Position numbers and translations under genes: made by a program. A stretch of DNA of 64,000 nt from Casp-actino8 sp945862545 (GTDB lineage: Bacteria; Actinomycetota; Acidimicrobiia; Acidimicrobiales; Ilumatobacteraceae), in assembly GCA_945862545.1 (NCBI GenBank), contig CAMAYS010000001.1, forward strand, positions 1 to 64,000, read 5' to 3'. This document shows positions 51,351 through 60,133 of this stretch, piece after piece. The first letter of the stretch is position 1. Every line of letters starts with the position of its first letter. Under the pieces are notes generated by a model that did not search any database, was not told the origin of the DNA, and saw only the letters and a list, made by a program, of their open reading frames with translations.

Positions 51351-52889
51351 TTAAGCCTGTGGCCAATATTGCGAGCGAATCTGGCGTTTGAGCAATTTCC
51401 CAGTGGGTAGTCGTGGCAGTTCTTCGACGAAATCAACTGACACTGGACACTTGAAATGGGCGAGGCGAGAGCGGCAATATTCAATCAGTTGGAGGGCCAG
51501 TTCGGGTCCAGGAACGCTCCCTGCTGCAGGGATGATAATGGCCTTTACTTCTTCGCCTAAATCGGTATTAGGAACCCCAATGACAGCTACGTCACTCACG
51601 CTCGGGTGCATCGTTAGTTCGTTCTCGACTTCTTGTGGGTATATATTCACCCCACCTGAGATGATCATGTGCGAGGCTCGATCTGTGAGGTAAATAAATC
51701 CATCGGAATCAAGATGACCGATGTCGCCAAGTGAACTCCAACCACGATCGTTGTAGGCACTCGCAGTCTTTTCTGGATCATTGTGATACTCAAACTTGGC
51801 TTCTGTTTCAAACCAGATCTGTCCGGTCTCTCCAATCGTCAGTTCTTGACCGTCCTCCCCGCAGATGTGGACAACTCCCATCACGGGAAGTCCAACTGAG
51901 CCTGGATGGGCTAACCATTGTTCGGTATTGATCGCGCAGAAGCCATTGCCCTCACTTCCGGCGTAATACTCATTGATGATCGGCCCCCACCACTCAATCA
52001 TTTGTCGTTTGACGTCAACGGGGCAAGGTGCTGCTGCATGCACGACCATTTTTAAACTTGATGTGTCATGGGCGAGACGAATACCAGACGGAAGTTTCAG
52101 CATCCGGACAAAATGAGTAGGCACAAACTGGACGTGTGTGACTGAGAACTTCTCAATCGCTGCTAGGCAATCAACAGGATCAAACCTCTCCATCACTATG
52201 ACGGTGGCCCCGATGCGTTGGGCGGCTGTCGACCAACCCAGTGGAGCTGCATGATAGAGCGGAGCGGGGCAAAGATAGGTGGTGTTGCCAGTAAAGCCGT
52301 ACATCACCTGAATCAGCGAGATGAGCGCTCCACCACCGGATCCATATGGTTGCACATTGACCTTGGGCTTGATGCCTTTAGGACGTCCAGTCGTACCGGA
52401 CGAGTAAAACATGATTGAGCCCTCGGATTCATCGCTGAGTTTTTCTGCCGGGTACCGAGCGATTGTCTCCTCATAGGCCTGATAGCCGGCCACTGTGCCG
52501 TCCATCATGAGCCGCACTTTGACATTGCTGAGGAAGGGTTCAAGTTGCGAGGCGACTCCCTTCATGGAGATTGAGGTAAAAAATGCCGTAGCGCCGCAAT
52601 CCTTCAAGATGTATCCAGCCTCATCAACTTTGAGATGCCAATTGATTGGCGTGATATACAGCCCAGCGCGTTGCGCGGCCCAAAAAATCTCAAAGTATCG
52701 GGGGTGATTTTCCAACATGATCGCCACGTGGTCCCCCGCCCGTAAGCCAGCAGCATGCAACATTTGGGCGACTCGTCGGGACCGTTCTTCAAGTTGACCG
52801 AATGAGACCGTCTCGCCAGTTCCAGACATTATTACCGCGGGGATATCGCGATGTGTGTCGAGATGTGCTCCTGGATGAAAGTTGCTCAT
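51351..52889 (-). CDS. AMP-forming acyl-CoA synthetase
   Basis: 512 residues. P-loop IMFYSSGTTGRPKGIKPKV, YYAGSEGNGF, hinge GDIGHLDSDGFIYLTDRASH, IISGGVNIYPQEVE, catalytic Lys in LPRLPTGKLLKRQI. Closely similar in motif spacing to the ligase at 35143. 11 bp after the hydratase gene and 61 bp before the amidohydrolase in a leftward operon. Confidence 0.94.
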   Translation of the reverse strand: MSNFHPGAHLDTHRDIPAVIMSGTGETVSFGQLEERSRRVAQMLHAAGLRAGDHVAIMLENHPRYFEIFWAAQRAGLYITPINWHLKVDEAGYILKDCGATAFFTSISMKGVASQLEPFLSNVKVRLMMDGTVAGYQAYEETIARYPAEKLSDESEGSIMFYSSGTTGRPKGIKPKVNVQPYGSGGGALISLIQVMYGFTGNTTYLCPAPLYHAAPLGWSTAAQRIGATVIVMERFDPVDCLAAIEKFSVTHVQFVPTHFVRMLKLPSGIRLAHDTSSLKMVVHAAAPCPVDVKRQMIEWWGPIINEYYAGSEGNGFCAINTEQWLAHPGSVGLPVMGVVHICGEDGQELTIGETGQIWFETEAKFEYHNDPEKTASAYNDRGWSSLGDIGHLDSDGFIYLTDRASHMIISGGVNIYPQEVENELTMHPSVSDVAVIGVPNTDLGEEVKAIIIPAAGSVPGPELALQLIEYCRSRLAHFKCPVSVDFVEELPRLPTGKLLKRQIRSQYWPQA

Positions 52890-52900
52890 GGCTGATGCCC

Positions 52901-53758
52901 CTAACGATTAATGGATTTATTCACGCGCAGTTCAGCATTGAGTCCTTCAAATACTGGTGCACGTTTTTCAATGAAGCTAAAAACACCCTCGGCGAAATCG
53001 GGTCGTGTCCCGGCTTCAGACATCAGGACGAGTGAGCGGAGCCGTGATTCTTCTGCGGTGAGATCCCAATCAGAGAGAAGTTGATGTTTGATATCTGCCA
53101 TCGCGCAAGGTGAGCAATTAATGGCTATCTCACGGGCGTAACTCAGCGCCGCAGAAAGCAGTTCATCGGGTGTGACTAAACGATTGATCAAACCTATGGA
53201 GAGAGCTTCTGTGGCATCTATGACTCGTGCTGACAACAACAGATCAGCTGCATGACCTGATCCGATGAGTCGCGGCAGAATCCAAGAGAGCCCGTTTTCA
53301 GCAGGCAGACCGCGCCGACTGAATGCGGTGGTGAATTTAGCTACATGCGAAGCGAAGCGAATATCAGTACTGACTAATTGTACAAAGCCAATTCCGGCAC
53401 ATGCCCCATTGACTGCGGCGATAACCGGCTTGGGAATGAGTCGCGCAAGTGTCATCGGCCACCGACGCGGGTATTGCCCAACTGGCTCACCTTTAGCGCG
53501 AGATTCAAGTGTCGAGATATCCACCCCTGGACAAAAGGACTTGCCGACACCAGTAACCACGATGACCTTGACGTTGGGATCGTTGGCGGCGGCGATGAGG
53601 GTGCCAAAGTATGCATCTTCGATTTCTTGGCACCATCCATTATTACGTTCGGGGCGATTCCATGAAACCAAGAGGACCCCATGTTCATCGAGTTCACGAA
53701 GGACCGAGGTTGATTCTGGGTATACAGCAGGTGGGTTCCGTGGATCTGTGGATGTCAT
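52901..53758 (-). CDS. Enoyl-CoA hydratase/isomerase family protein
   Basis: 285 residues. GVLLVSWNRPERNNGWCQEI, GVGKSFCPGVDIS, AAVNGACAGIGFVQLVSTDI and FSRRGLPAENGLSWILPRLI are crotonase motifs. First gene of the leftward operon with a ligase, amidohydrolase and TetR gene. Divergent from the quinone oxidoreductase; only 22 bp separate the two start codons. Confidence 0.92.
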   Translation of the reverse strand: MTSTDPRNPPAVYPESTSVLRELDEHGVLLVSWNRPERNNGWCQEIEDAYFGTLIAAANDPNVKVIVVTGVGKSFCPGVDISTLESRAKGEPVGQYPRRWPMTLARLIPKPVIAAVNGACAGIGFVQLVSTDIRFASHVAKFTTAFSRRGLPAENGLSWILPRLIGSGHAADLLLSARVIDATEALSIGLINRLVTPDELLSAALSYAREIAINCSPCAMADIKHQLLSDWDLTAEESRLRSLVLMSEAGTRPDFAEGVFSFIEKRAPVFEGLNAELRVNKSINR

Positions 53759-53763
53759 CGTGA

Positions 53764-53771
53764 ACTATCGT
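53764..53771. promoter_or_regulatory. Overlapping divergent -10 boxes
   Basis: In the 22-bp gap, leftward GATAGT (reverse of 53764-53769) ends five bases before ATG 53758, and rightward TATCGT (53766-53771) ends nine bases before ATG 53781. Both would give leaderless transcripts from one overlapping site. Confidence 0.35.
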
Positions 53772-53780
53772 GCCACAGTG

Positions 53781-54758
53781 ATGCGTTGTGTTGTTTGCCG
53801 AGAGCACGGTTCTGTGGATTATTTGGTCATTGAGGATCGCCCAGAACCTATGTGCGAACCCCATCAGGTGGTGGTTGACATCGCATACGCAGCGGTGAAC
53901 TTCCCTGATGTCCTAATTATCGAGAACAAGTATCAGGTTTCAGTACCTGCGCCGTTCGTCCCAGGCAGTGAGTTCTCGGGCGTGGTGTCCCGTTTGGGTG
54001 ACAGCGTGGAGAATATTCGTCTGGGAGACCATGTCTCGGGGGCAACGATGAACGGCGCATTTGCTGAGAAAATCGTCGTTGACGCGTCGACTCTACGGGT
54101 CCTTGACCCGTCCATCGCTCTTGACAAGGCGGCTGCATTTTGGGTCGCACACGCTACGGCTTATCATGCTCTACGTTCGGTCGCTGAGGTGCTCCCTGGG
54201 GAGAAGGTTCTGATCCTAGGGGCCGCTGGGGGAGTCGGCTTGGCGGCAGTAGAGATCGCTGCTCTGAGGGGAGCCGAAGTGATAGCAGCGGCATCGAGTG
54301 ATGACAAATTGACTGTCTGCATTCAACGCGGGGCACGACACACGGTGAATTATCTTGCTTCTGATTTACGTGATTCATTGCGCTTGATCTCGGCACATGG
54401 GGTTGATGTCGTTATTGATCCAGTTGGTGGCCCGTTGGCAGAGAAGGCATTGCGAACATTGCGTTGGAAGGGTCGCTTCGTAACGATTGGGTTTGCCTCG
54501 GGGGAGATTCCCCGGATTCCTTTAAATCTTGTGCTACTCAAGGGATGCGTGGTGAAGGGTTTTGAAATTCGAACATTTGCTGAACATGAACCAACGTTGG
54601 CTGCGCGCGATGAAACTGAACTATTAAATCTTTTCCGTACTGAACAACTGAGTCCGCACATTTCATCGGTTTACGAGATCGACAAAGTTGCAGATGCATT
54701 GCATGAAGTGACATCACGCCGTTCAATCGGCAAGGTGCTTCTTCGGCTCGGGGATTGA
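53781..54758 (+). CDS. Zinc-free quinone oxidoreductase-like protein (MDR family)
   Basis: 325 residues from ATG 53781; the same frame is open far to the left but that part is antisense to the hydratase gene. NADPH-binding Rossmann motif LGAAGGVGLAAVEIAALRGA (about residues 143-162), AAVNFPDVLIIENKYQ and PGSEFSGVVSRLGDSV are typical of quinone oxidoreductases. DVVIDPVGGPLAEKALRTLR follows the family. No structural-zinc Cys cluster. Ends at a bidirectional terminator. Confidence 0.93.
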   Translation: MRCVVCREHGSVDYLVIEDRPEPMCEPHQVVVDIAYAAVNFPDVLIIENKYQVSVPAPFVPGSEFSGVVSRLGDSVENIRLGDHVSGATMNGAFAEKIVVDASTLRVLDPSIALDKAAAFWVAHATAYHALRSVAEVLPGEKVLILGAAGGVGLAAVEIAALRGAEVIAAASSDDKLTVCIQRGARHTVNYLASDLRDSLRLISAHGVDVVIDPVGGPLAEKALRTLRWKGRFVTIGFASGEIPRIPLNLVLLKGCVVKGFEIRTFAEHEPTLAARDETELLNLFRTEQLSPHISSVYEIDKVADALHEVTSRRSIGKVLLRLGD

Positions 54759-54773
54759 ACGATTATCTCTGTC

Positions 54774-54801
54774 AAGTTAGTGGCGATGTGACTAACTTTT
54801 T
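54774..54801. terminator. Bidirectional terminator between converging genes
   Basis: AAGTTAGT (54774-54781) and ACTAACTT (54791-54798) form a perfect 8-bp stem with a 9-base loop, followed by T residues to 54801. It lies between the oxidoreductase stop (54758) and the end of the opposite amidohydrolase gene (54792), overlapping the latter by a few bases. Confidence 0.6.
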
Positions 54802-56078
54802 GTCACATCGCGGCTTGCTAGCGCTGCCAGTTCGCGCGCAGTGAAGGGTGTTCCCTTTGGACGACCCATACTACGAAGAGCAATATCAACATCTGCGCCT
54901 TCGGCTTTTAGTGCACCTACGGTGCACAGCTCGCGAGGACGAACCTTGAAGGGGTCAAAGGAATATAAGCGCATCGCATTGAGATGAGTCATTTTATTTA
55001 TTTCATCGTCGGGTATACCCTCCAGCGAATGGGACAATAAATCTGCCGAATGTGGCCAGGTTGAGTCCGAGTGTGGGTAATCACATTCCCAAGTGATGCG
55101 ATCAATTCCGACTGTGTGACGAAGTGCCAAACCTGCTCGGTCGTCAATAAAACAAGTACTGATGTTGCGGTGGAAAATATCAGTTGGAGTTAAACCACCA
55201 AAGTCAGCGCCGGTCCAGGCTCGGTGATGGCTGTAGGTGTAGTCCATGCGTTCGAGAGCGTAAGGAACCCAACCTATGCCACCTTCGGACAAGGCAATAA
55301 TCATTTTCGGAAACTTGCGGAAAATCGGAGTCCACATCAAGTCGTTGAGCGCTAGGAAGGAGTTCATCGGTGTAATGGCAATACTCACATCGGCTGGGGC
55401 ATCAAGTGATGTCACTGTCATCGATGATGAAGAACCGATATGCATGCATACGACGGTGTTGGTCTCCTCGCATGCTTGAAAGAATGGATCCCAGTGAGTT
55501 CCGTGAAGGCCAGGTAGCCCCAATTTTTCCGGATTTTCTGAAAAGGTCACTGCATGGCAGCCCTTGCTGGCGGCGCGACGAATTTCCTTCGCCATCAGTT
55601 GTGGGTCCCAAAGTGGCATGATCGTCATCGGGATAAAGCGGTCTGGATAAGAGCCAGCCCATTCATCAATATGCCAGTCGTTATATGCGCGAACACAGTC
55701 AAGCGCTAAATCTTTATCTTGTGCTCGTAAAAAAAGTTGTCCACAGAAGTGAATGAAGGTTGGGAAGTTTAAGGATCCAAGTACACCATTGGCATTCATG
55801 TCACGAACGCGTTCATGTACGTCCCAACATCCTTTGCGCATCTGGTCAAATCGAAGTGGATTCAGACCGTACTCATCGGGTGGACAACCGGCAACTGCGT
55901 TGAGACCCATGTTCTGGGCTCGCTGGCCCTCAAATAACCAGTACTGACTGCCACTCTCGTCTTCCATGATTTTTGGTGCTTGGTCGCGATATTTAGCGGA
56001 GATATGAGCATCAAACATGGTCGGTGGTTCGATGACGTGATCATCAACGCTAACCAAGATCAAATCGTTAGTTTCCAT
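54792..56078 (-). CDS. Amidohydrolase-2 family protein (ACMSD-like)
   Basis: 428 residues. VSVDDHVIEPPTMFD, TVVCMHIGSSSSM, ALSEGGIGWVPYALERM and TWECDYPHSDSTWPHSADLL are the metal-site and active-site motifs. A paralogue of the gene at 50132 but clearly different in sequence. Strong AAGGAG-type site upstream. The TTGAC-N6-GTCA palindrome at 56100-56115 lies 22 bp before its ATG, which suggests its own regulated promoter at the end of the VOC-to-hydrolase operon. Confidence 0.9.
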   Translation of the reverse strand: METNDLILVSVDDHVIEPPTMFDAHISAKYRDQAPKIMEDESGSQYWLFEGQRAQNMGLNAVAGCPPDEYGLNPLRFDQMRKGCWDVHERVRDMNANGVLGSLNFPTFIHFCGQLFLRAQDKDLALDCVRAYNDWHIDEWAGSYPDRFIPMTIMPLWDPQLMAKEIRRAASKGCHAVTFSENPEKLGLPGLHGTHWDPFFQACEETNTVVCMHIGSSSSMTVTSLDAPADVSIAITPMNSFLALNDLMWTPIFRKFPKMIIALSEGGIGWVPYALERMDYTYSHHRAWTGADFGGLTPTDIFHRNISTCFIDDRAGLALRHTVGIDRITWECDYPHSDSTWPHSADLLSHSLEGIPDDEINKMTHLNAMRLYSFDPFKVRPRELCTVGALKAEGADVDIALRSMGRPKGTPFTARELAALASRDVTKS

Positions 56079-56099
56079 ACTTTCTCCTTTGTAAGTAAT

Positions 56100-56115
56100 C
56101 TGACATTACTGTCAA
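56100..56115 (-). promoter_or_regulatory. Operator candidate TTGAC-N6-GTCAG, copy 1
   Basis: On the reverse strand TTGACAGTAATGTCAG, with half-sites TTGAC and GTCA(G) around six bases. It is 22 bp before the amidohydrolase ATG. The same design occurs at 61097 and 61273. TTGACA is also a -35 consensus, but no -10 box at normal spacing follows. Confidence 0.55.
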
Positions 56116-56118
56116 GTA

Positions 56119-56859
56119 TCACTCGTGTCCAATAATAAAGTCAGAAACTAATCGGGGGAATGCCAGCCGGTCAGCCTTGAAAATGTCGTGGGAGGAGTTT
56201 GGAATCTGCGCCACGACGGCATTTGGAAGATGCTCCTGTAAGGTACGGACGTAGACCTCATCAACGAGGCAGCCCTCAAGGCTTCCGATTGCTAACAACA
56301 GCGGGATTTTGGTGTTGACGACATCTTCAAGTAGGTCTCTATCCACCGAACTGGCGAATACTTGTTTGATGACGGTGGGGTCTATGCGGTCTTTCATCGC
56401 CTTGCCTCGAAAGCGAGTGGCCATGAATGTCGCAGAGTAATCCTCTGCGATGGCATGCTCTCTAGCCCAATAGTCGCCAATTGAAAGTGAGATAACTCGC
56501 TCTGGTATTTCGAGCATCATGTCCAGTGCCCAGGTCGTACCGCGGGAAAATGTCATGAGGTGAAACTGTTCAAAGCCGGCTTGAGCGACAGCTGCCTTCA
56601 GGTCTTTGGCATGGTCAACCGAGCGATATCCACTGGTTGGGATTTCGCTACGGCCTCGACCACGTACCTCAACAACGATCATTTGTCTGGGTGCAAAAAA
56701 TTGCAGCATCTCAACATATTCATCGGCGAAGTCGGTCATGCCGGGAGAAAAGACAATCGGTAAACCAGTCGGTGATTCGGGAGCATTGTCAAGGAATCGA
56801 ATCCGTATACCGCTGTCTTTGGTCCAGCGTTCAACGATTTCACTGTGCCGAGGTGCCAT
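56119..56859 (-). CDS. Alpha/beta hydrolase with altered nucleophile elbow
   Basis: 246 residues. The family GxSxG elbow is TFSRG in LMTFSRGTTWALD (about residues 102-114). The oxyanion segment is IVFSPGMTDF; RGRGRSEIP matches the RGxGxS motif; the late His is in NSSHDIF. A hydrolase of an ester or C-C bond is likely, or a non-catalytic relative if the changed elbow disables it. Start ATG 56859 overlaps the aldo/keto reductase stop. Confidence 0.8.
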   Translation of the reverse strand: MAPRHSEIVERWTKDSGIRIRFLDNAPESPTGLPIVFSPGMTDFADEYVEMLQFFAPRQMIVVEVRGRGRSEIPTSGYRSVDHAKDLKAAVAQAGFEQFHLMTFSRGTTWALDMMLEIPERVISLSIGDYWAREHAIAEDYSATFMATRFRGKAMKDRIDPTVIKQVFASSVDRDLLEDVVNTKIPLLLAIGSLEGCLVDEVYVRTLQEHLPNAVVAQIPNSSHDIFKADRLAFPRLVSDFIIGHE

Positions 56860-57764
56860 TAGGCTCTGGCTGCTTCGTCAATACGGGCAATGTCAGAGTC
56901 ATCCAGAGTCAGCCAAGCAGCGTTGATGTTGTGCTCGGCATGGATCACATTGGAGGTGCCAGGAATCGGCAGAACATTCTTTGAACGCTGTAAGAGCCAT
57001 TGAAGTGAGATCTGCTGAATGCTCATTCCACGGTTTTGGGCAATGTCAAGGAGAACGCGATTGACACCGCTAGCACCCACCAAGATTGGAGCCCATGGAA
57101 TGAAGGCGATACCTTCTGCTCGACAAGTTTCGACGACGGTATCACTTGAGCGATCGCCAGCGTTGTAACGATTCTGTACCGAGACAACTCGACACAGTGT
57201 TTGGGCGAAACGCAATTGCTCAAGAGTCACATTAGAAATTCCGATGTGTTGAATCTTGCCCTTATCTTGTAATTCAACGAAAGCTCCGATTGTCTCGTCG
57301 TAAGGGATGCTTGGGTCAGGCGTATGTATTTGGTAGAGATCAATTTTGTCCACGCGTAGGCGCTGAAGACTGCGGTCACATTCGATCTTGATCTGATCAG
57401 GATGTCCTGATGGTGGCAATGTGATGTGACCTCGAAGTATTTTTGATGGATGGAACCCTGCCTTGGTGGTGATCACAAGGTCACTCGGATATGGGTATAA
57501 GGCTTCGGCAATGATTTCTTCAGATTCTCCGTAACCGTAGATATTCGCAGTATCAATGAAGTTGGTGCCACGATCAATGACGGTACGTATCAGCCGATGG
57601 GCTTCTGTGCGGTCGCGCGCACCTTCGCCATTACGGGCGCTTGAGATTCGCATCGCACCGAATCCAAGTCTGCGTACTGGGAGATTGCCACCAATAATAA
57701 ATTCACTCACCGGTGATGAGGCAAGATGTTGCGATTTACTTGACTTCGGAGCATCCATCACCAT
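56859..57764 (-). CDS. Aldo/keto reductase
   Basis: 301 residues, TIM-barrel NADPH reductase. The tetrad is visible: Asp/Tyr in FIDTANIYGYGESE, Lys in VITTKAG, His in DLYQIHTPDP. IGISNVTLEQL and LPIPGTSNVIHAEHNINA bind the cofactor. Directly abuts the thiolase stop (TAA then ATG), so it is in the same operon and probably reduces a ketone or aldehyde intermediate. Confidence 0.92.
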   Translation of the reverse strand: MVMDAPKSSKSQHLASSPVSEFIIGGNLPVRRLGFGAMRISSARNGEGARDRTEAHRLIRTVIDRGTNFIDTANIYGYGESEEIIAEALYPYPSDLVITTKAGFHPSKILRGHITLPPSGHPDQIKIECDRSLQRLRVDKIDLYQIHTPDPSIPYDETIGAFVELQDKGKIQHIGISNVTLEQLRFAQTLCRVVSVQNRYNAGDRSSDTVVETCRAEGIAFIPWAPILVGASGVNRVLLDIAQNRGMSIQQISLQWLLQRSKNVLPIPGTSNVIHAEHNINAAWLTLDDSDIARIDEAARA

Positions 57765-58928
57765 TTAACCCTTTTCGCTACTCAAAATTGTAATTGCTGA
57801 AACAGCTGTAGGTCCACCGACATTGTGTGCCAGACCGTAACGCGCACCATCTACTTGGTTCGTCGATTCGCCGCGCAACTGTTCAAATATTTCGACACAT
57901 TGGGCAATGCCTGTTGCCCCCGGTGGATGCCCTTTTGATTTTAAACCACCACTCGGGTTGACTGGGATCCGACCGCCTACATAAGTAGCACCTGACTCAA
58001 TCAGTTTGTCGGCGCCAAACTTTTCGCAGAAGCCCAAATCTTCATAGTTGATCAACTCAACTCCAGTGAAACAGTCGTGCACCTCGGCGACATCAATATC
58101 GGCAGGTCCGATTCCAGCCATCGAATAGGCTTGTTTTGCAGCCTTAATTGTGGGTGGGAAGGAAGTCATATCGCGTTTATGCTGATGCATTACTCGATCA
58201 AGCCCAAGGCCAGTACCGCGCACCCACACGGGGTTATCGGTGTACTTGTAGGCAAGTTCCTCGGCGACAAGGAGCACAGCAGCTGCTCCGTCACTCTGTG
58301 GGGTGCAGTCAAATAGACCGAAAGGGTCAACGACCATTGGGGCATTTAAGACTTGTTCAATAGTGATCTCGTAGCGTAATTGAGCCTTGGGATTGGTCAC
58401 TCCATGCTTATGATTTTTAACTGCGACCATAGCCAAATGCTCGCGGGTTGCTGTGGGTGATTCGTATAGATAGCGCGCCACATGTAGAGCAAAATTTGCG
58501 GGGGCAACGAGACCAAGTGGGAAATCCCAAGCCGCGTCGCGTGTCATCCCCATCCAATCCCAAAAAGTAGTACGCGTGGAGGTTTCGCGTACCTTGTCTG
58601 CGCCAACTACCAACACCACGTCATACATGCCGCTCGCAATAGCCATTGTTCCGTGACGTACCGCATCATTGCCAGTAGCACAAGCATTTTCCAAGCGTGA
58701 AACGGGGATGTCGAGCAGCCCGCATGTATCGGCCAAAATTCCAGTGGCGAATCCGTCAGTTGTGACAAGCTCACCGAACCAGGCAGCTTGGATATCGGCA
58801 CGATCAAAGCCTTTATTGACGCTGGCGACGGCTTCACTTACTGCCATTGGCACCATATCTTTAATACCGAGATGAAAGAGTTCGCCGAACTCGGTCATGC
58901 CAGCACCGATCATCGCCACGCGTTTCAT
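57765..58928 (-). CDS. Thiolase (archaeal/SCP-x-like type) with full catalytic set
   Basis: 387 residues. Nucleophile C83 in ENACATGNDAV, His284 in EVHDCFTGVEL, and GHP motif H334 in GGLKSKGHPPGATG are all present, unlike the Ltp2-like protein at 29343. The sequence style matches thiolases that pair with DUF35 and HMG-CoA-synthase-like partners. The neighbour upstream, overlapping by 4 bp, is a thiolase-fold/DUF35 fusion, so the two probably form one complex. Thiolytic cleavage in a degradative pathway is likelier than synthesis, given the context. Confidence 0.9.
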   Translation of the reverse strand: MKRVAMIGAGMTEFGELFHLGIKDMVPMAVSEAVASVNKGFDRADIQAAWFGELVTTDGFATGILADTCGLLDIPVSRLENACATGNDAVRHGTMAIASGMYDVVLVVGADKVRETSTRTTFWDWMGMTRDAAWDFPLGLVAPANFALHVARYLYESPTATREHLAMVAVKNHKHGVTNPKAQLRYEITIEQVLNAPMVVDPFGLFDCTPQSDGAAAVLLVAEELAYKYTDNPVWVRGTGLGLDRVMHQHKRDMTSFPPTIKAAKQAYSMAGIGPADIDVAEVHDCFTGVELINYEDLGFCEKFGADKLIESGATYVGGRIPVNPSGGLKSKGHPPGATGIAQCVEIFEQLRGESTNQVDGARYGLAHNVGGPTAVSAITILSSEKG

Positions 58929-60133
58929 AGAGCCTCCGTTAGATGAGTTGCTGATTCGGGGATAAAGCCGTATCCATAGTCGGGGACACCCATGCGCACG
59001 GCTACGAGTCGCAAGGCGAGACGTCCCTTATCGCCGATTTTGACGGAACCCGGCGGGGCTGCGGTAAGGCGGACCATCGTGCGAACTCCGGAGTCCCCAA
59101 GATCAACAATGACTACGGTGTAAGGGCCGATTAATCCAGGTACTGGAACGCGAATGGTAGCCATGCTGTAAATTTCGCCATCTCGCGGTAAAGCTGTATT
59201 GGTGGTGGGCTCTTCAGATCCACAGTTGATACACCTTCGGCGTCGCGGATACGAGAGTGATCCACACGCTGAACATGCAGCAGCCTCGAGTCGTAGTTTG
59301 AATTCGAAGGCCCTGTCGTAGGCGGACAAGGAAATGGAGACTGAAGATCCTGGTGCTTGTTTTGAGTTGGGTAAAGGCTGGGCTGACGGCTCATCGCGTG
59401 TTATCCGAACTGCACCCGCTTGGAGCTCGGCCAAACTGAGTGTGGCCTGTTCGGCAGCCAGCACCGTTCCTGTCGTGTTATCTGAGATGAGCGCCGCCAG
59501 TAAAAAACCAACTGAGGCTGCTCCAGTGGTCGGAAGTGTGATTGTGGATCGACCACATATTGCTGCGCTATCGCGAGCATCAAGTCCAGCGGTGGCCACA
59601 GGGATCGGGGATCCAATTGACTCAAGTGAGACACCGAGTCCGCTGACGCGTAATAGTCGGGCGTCGGAATAGTCGCTGGTGTTACCAAATGAGTCGCGGG
59701 TTGTCACCGGCATACTGCGGGTGATTCTTTCTAATGCCACGAGGGCGGCGCCCTCTGTTCCGACAAAAATAGCGCTAGCGGCTGCCGGATCCCCAGGCTC
59801 GGAGCCAATGATGAGGGTTCCTGCCTCGGCTGAAGTGATGGAGTCAAGAACAACAGGGGCTCCTCCGACCACTTCACGAATCATGGTGCTATTACTTAAT
59901 CCCAGTCCAGCCAAAAGTGCAGCACTATTTCCACCTTCAAGAAGGGGAAAATTGCGAGTCACAAAAATCACGCAGCGAACCTGTGTCGGGTGAACGTTGT
60001 CTAGTGCCGCCAAACCGGCAGCTACTGCCATAGTCACAGCGTCTTCGTCGTGGCCACTGAGGCGACGTGTTGAGTTGCCCCAAGTTGGTAGGTAGGTTCC
60101 GATCGCTGTGATGATGGCCACGGGCTGGCTCAC
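58925..60133 (-). CDS. Degenerate HMG-CoA-synthase-like domain fused to DUF35
   Basis: 402 residues. Residues 1-245 have a trimmed thiolase-fold pattern (AIITAIGTYLPTWGN at the start, DAVTMAVAAGLAAL, GTLIIGSEPGDPAAASAIFV), like archaeal HMG-CoA synthase, but the segment where the nucleophile Cys should be reads REVVGGAPVVLDS (86-98), with no Cys. Residues 275-402 are a DUF35 unit: zinc ribbon C287, C290, C301, C304, then an OB fold (GEIYSMATIRVPVPGLIGPY). In archaea thiolase, HMG-CoA synthase and a separate DUF35 protein form a substrate-channelling complex; here the last two seem merged and the synthase part inactive. The thiolase gene overlaps it. Confidence 0.75.
   Translation of the reverse strand: MSQPVAIITAIGTYLPTWGNSTRRLSGHDEDAVTMAVAAGLAALDNVHPTQVRCVIFVTRNFPLLEGGNSAALLAGLGLSNSTMIREVVGGAPVVLDSITSAEAGTLIIGSEPGDPAAASAIFVGTEGAALVALERITRSMPVTTRDSFGNTSDYSDARLLRVSGLGVSLESIGSPIPVATAGLDARDSAAICGRSTITLPTTGAASVGFLLAALISDNTTGTVLAAEQATLSLAELQAGAVRITRDEPSAQPLPNSKQAPGSSVSISLSAYDRAFEFKLRLEAAACSACGSLSYPRRRRCINCGSEEPTTNTALPRDGEIYSMATIRVPVPGLIGPYTVVIVDLGDSGVRTMVRLTAAPPGSVKIGDKGRLALRLVAVRMGVPDYGYGFIPESATHLTEAL

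Noticed and set aside
53265..53780. Upstream extension of the quinone oxidoreductase frame
   Set aside because: It is antisense to the hydratase gene at 52901-53758; the family N-terminus begins at ATG 53781.
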